Shown one piece after another: positions 4,441-6,642 of a stretch of 6,642 nt of DNA (position 1 is its first letter; every line of letters starts with the position of its first letter). The translations under genes were made by a program, and so were the position numbers. The stretch spans positions 1-6,642 of the forward strand of contig JAITBH010000066.1 of assembly GCA_031283745.1 (NCBI GenBank). The letters are read 5' to 3'. The stretch is from Candidatus Ectomicrobium neotermitis (GTDB lineage Bacteria > Elusimicrobiota > Endomicrobiia > Endomicrobiales > Endomicrobiaceae). The notes below the pieces were generated by a model. It saw nothing but the letters and a program-made list of their open reading frames with translations, was not told the DNA's origin and did not search any database.

Positions 4441-6015
4441 ATGAATAAAAACACACTGTTGTTTGTAGTTATGTCTGCTGCTGTAATTTTTGGCTGGTAT
4501 TTTTTGTTTCCTCCCGAGCCGTCAACACAAAATGACCAAACACCTATCCAAGAAGAAGTTGCACAAACTCCCGCACAAGCACCCGCCGCACAAACCCCTG
4601 CCGCCCAAACTCCTATCCCTCAAAATCAGACGGTTAATGCTACAAATGAAAATACACAGAATGTTTTCATAGAAAATGAGAAGGAAAAAATTGTCCTTAC
4701 AAACAAAGGTGCCGGCATATCGAGCTGGCAGATAAAAGAGCAAGACGGCAATTGGATTGAGTTAGTTGAAAATAAGTCAGAACCTGTGCTGGCTAACTCT
4801 GATGGCAACTACCGCTTAGTTTCTCAAAGTGCTGACGGGGCGGTTTTTGAATTGGTCTCCCCTGAGGGCTGGAAAATAACGAAGACTTATCAATTTACAA
4901 AAGATTCCTATATGAATGAATTAAATATAAAGCTGGAAACTTTGAGGCAGGGTGCCGCTTTGCCAGCTATCGACATAATCTGGGGGCCGGGACTTGGCAC
5001 TGACGATGAGAATATGAAAGAGAATTTGTCCGTGACAAGAGTTGTCGCTTATACCGCTCAAAAACCATCCAAACTGGAGGTTTTTAAGAATACTCGAAAT
5101 GAAAATGCTGACCTTTATCAGTGGGCTGCAATAGACAATAGATATTTTCTTGTCGCTTTCATTCCAAAAAACAATGCGGATTTTTCAACAGTTTCATCTT
5201 ATAGAGAGGACAAAAAACACCCCTTCTATCTGACATTGGGCTTAAAGCCGCAAACGGACACTTCAAAAGACTATTCGCTTTCATTTTATGTCGGACCTAA
5301 GGGCTATTCTTATTTGCAGACCTACAATATAAAGCTTGAGGAAGCTGTGGATTTTGGGTTTTTTGGATTTCTGGGGAAATTTGCTTTCCGCATACTCAAC
5401 TACTTAAAAAACATCACGGGAAATTTTGGCTGGGCTATCATAATCCTTACAATCATCATTCAGATCATCATCAGCCCGCTGACATTTAAGAGCTATAAAT
5501 CAATGGCGGCGATGAAAAAAATTCAACCTTTGATCAAAGATATTCAGACGAGATACAAAGAGGATAAGTCAAGGCTACAGGCTGAAATGATGAATGTTTA
5601 TAAAACCTATAAGGTCAATCCGATGGGGGGATGTTTGCCGATGCTTTGCCAGCTGCCCATTTTTTGGGCGTTTTTTACGATGTTGCGCAATGCCTACGAG
5701 TTGAGAGGATCGCAGTGGATACTGTGGGTAAACGATTTGTCTACATCAGACAACTTGTTTGCGGTAATGGGTTTTAATGTGCATATGCTCCCTTTGATTA
5801 TGGGCGCTGGGATGTTTTTGCAACAGAAAATGTCTACCGCCTCGTCAGACCCGACGCAAAAAAAGATGATGTATATCCTGCCGATTGTGTTTACTTTTAT
5901 GTTTTGGGGGTTCCCGTCAGGGCTGGTTCTTTATTGGTTGACAAACAGCATTTGTTCGATGATTGGTCAATCCATAATTTCAAGAAGGGATAAGGTCGTA
6001 ATTAAAAAAGTATAA
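4441..6015 (+). CDS. yidC: Membrane protein insertase YidC (diderm, P1-containing form)
   Basis: A 524-aa inner-membrane insertase (YidC/Oxa1/Alb3 family), acting alone or with SecYEG. Residues 5-22 form the first membrane segment. A Gln/Pro/Ala-rich linker with QTPA repeats (about 29-64) leads to a periplasmic P1-type domain (about 72-290). The core has membrane segments near 329-349, 398-416, 440-460 and 478-504. The cytoplasmic hairpin lies between the first two of these (about 350-395). Family signatures are FGWAIIILT, NPMGGCLPMLCQLPIFWA (393-410) and FPSGLVLYW (491-499). Q341 aligns with the groove arginine of E. coli YidC (R366). The tail is short and basic. The ribosome site AAAGGA (4428-4433) overlaps the yidD stop. 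Confidence 0.97.
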   Translation: MNKNTLLFVVMSAAVIFGWYFLFPPEPSTQNDQTPIQEEVAQTPAQAPAAQTPAAQTPIPQNQTVNATNENTQNVFIENEKEKIVLTNKGAGISSWQIKEQDGNWIELVENKSEPVLANSDGNYRLVSQSADGAVFELVSPEGWKITKTYQFTKDSYMNELNIKLETLRQGAALPAIDIIWGPGLGTDDENMKENLSVTRVVAYTAQKPSKLEVFKNTRNENADLYQWAAIDNRYFLVAFIPKNNADFSTVSSYREDKKHPFYLTLGLKPQTDTSKDYSLSFYVGPKGYSYLQTYNIKLEEAVDFGFFGFLGKFAFRILNYLKNITGNFGWAIIILTIIIQIIISPLTFKSYKSMAAMKKIQPLIKDIQTRYKEDKSRLQAEMMNVYKTYKVNPMGGCLPMLCQLPIFWAFFTMLRNAYELRGSQWILWVNDLSTSDNLFAVMGFNVHMLPLIMGAGMFLQQKMSTASSDPTQKKMMYILPIVFTFMFWGFPSGLVLYWLTNSICSMIGQSIISRRDKVVIKKV

Positions 6016-6057
6016 GCACCAATATTTGGGCTAATAAAAAAGGTTAAAGGAGAAAAA

Positions 6058-6642
6058 ATGTCTTTGCTAAAAAAATATCAGATTGAACTTGCTGTCTTTT
6101 TTGTTTTGATGGTAGAGCTTGCCGTAAAAATACCCGTTATGGATCTCTCCCACCCTGATATTTCCTTTCACATTTTGCACTATTTGGCTGACTATAAAAT
6201 TGCTTTTGTGGGTCGTTCTCTTGAGGGAACTCTTGTCCATCTGTTTTCAGGGGATTTTCTCACTGCAAAGTTTGTTTGGTTTTTTATCTTTGTCCACATA
6301 ATACTGTTGAGCCTTTTAGTGTCTTGGGCATGCGGGCGGATAATAAAAAACGCTGATGAAAAATATAAACCTTTTGCAGCTTATGCAGTCATTTTTTACT
6401 TAGCCTCTCCTGTTTCCCCTGCTTATCTGTTTTATATCGGCAACTATGGCAGACCCGATCTATATATGGCCATCTGCCTGATTTTGATAGTTTCTCTTTT
6501 AAAACCATTGCCAAAACCTGCCGTCCGCATATCCCGCATTGTTTTTATTCCCATTCTTTGCTTTTGCTTGATAGCTTTCCATGTATACGGTTTGGCTTTC
6601 TATTTCCCGACAATTTTCTTGATCTTGGCATATAACCTTTAT
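6058..6642 (+). CDS. Polytopic membrane protein of unknown function (5' part)
   Basis: The frame is open from ATG 6058 for 195 codons to the right edge. AAGGAG at 6047-6052, five bases upstream, supports the start. Hydrophobic segments lie near residues 8-24, 71-92, 104-127, 133-149 and 160-191 (one or two). Short basic loops separate some of them. Polar segments between membrane spans include DLSHPDISFH (29-38), FVGRSLEGTL (50-59) and NYGRPDLY (129-136). These resemble the loop patterns of large integral-membrane glycosyltransferase or polymer-biosynthesis proteins, but I do not recognise the family. It follows yidC by 42 bases without a visible terminator, so co-transcription is possible. 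jag and mnmE, common yidC neighbours, are not here. Confidence 0.85.
   Translation, partial: MSLLKKYQIELAVFFVLMVELAVKIPVMDLSHPDISFHILHYLADYKIAFVGRSLEGTLVHLFSGDFLTAKFVWFFIFVHIILLSLLVSWACGRIIKNADEKYKPFAAYAVIFYLASPVSPAYLFYIGNYGRPDLYMAICLILIVSLLKPLPKPAVRISRIVFIPILCFCLIAFHVYGLAFYFPTIFLILAYNLY

Noticed and set aside
4522..4743. Alternative frames on both strands within the YidC linker
   Set aside because: They arise from the biased Gln/Pro/Ala codons of yidC. None resembles a protein family.

Overview
The window reads as a chromosomal segment of a diderm bacterium of low-to-moderate GC. It carries a parAB chromosome-segregation locus followed by the conserved rpmH-rnpA-yidD-yidC block that often lies near bacterial replication origins. 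The diderm assignment rests on YidC: it has an N-terminal signal anchor, a long periplasmic P1-type domain and the five-segment core, which is the Gram-negative form. The phylum cannot be fixed from sequence alone. An Elusimicrobiota-like or similar diderm lineage is only a guess. No transposase, CRISPR array, tRNA or rRNA is visible.

Layout. Positions 2-112 are open to the left edge and may be the tail of an upstream gene. Positions 113-498 are a non-coding repeat island. It holds two parS palindromes (135-150, 287-302), each followed by the same roughly 24-bp spacer and then by hexamer tandem repeats of the TTTGCC/GTTGCT type. Three copies of a 24-bp heptamer-based repeat and a small GC hairpin are also here, with a probable parA promoter at the end. 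parA (499-1263) follows. The 203-bp gap between parA and parB contains a GGG-rich decamer repeat that fits the G-quadruplex consensus, then an inverted copy of the parS cassette (1321-1383). parB starts at 1467, not at the upstream in-frame ATG, and is followed after 2 nt by a PIF1/RecD-like SF1B helicase gene (2342-3598).

A textbook sigma70-type promoter (TTGACT, 17 bp, TATAAT) at 3622-3650 starts a second transcription unit: rpmH (3693-3827), rnpA, yidD and yidC, tightly spaced or overlapping. After yidC comes the start of an unrecognised polytopic membrane protein gene (6058 to the right edge).

How they fit together. ParA, ParB and the local parS sites form a segregation system whose centromere sites surround parA. 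The co-transcribed helicase may act on DNA structures near the origin or the par locus. The second unit combines a ribosomal protein, the protein subunit of RNase P and two factors for membrane protein insertion. The most unusual part is the architecture around parA: repeat cassettes built on parS on both sides in inverted orientation, a predicted quadruplex at the parA stop codon, and a helicase of a family known to unwind quadruplexes in the same operon.
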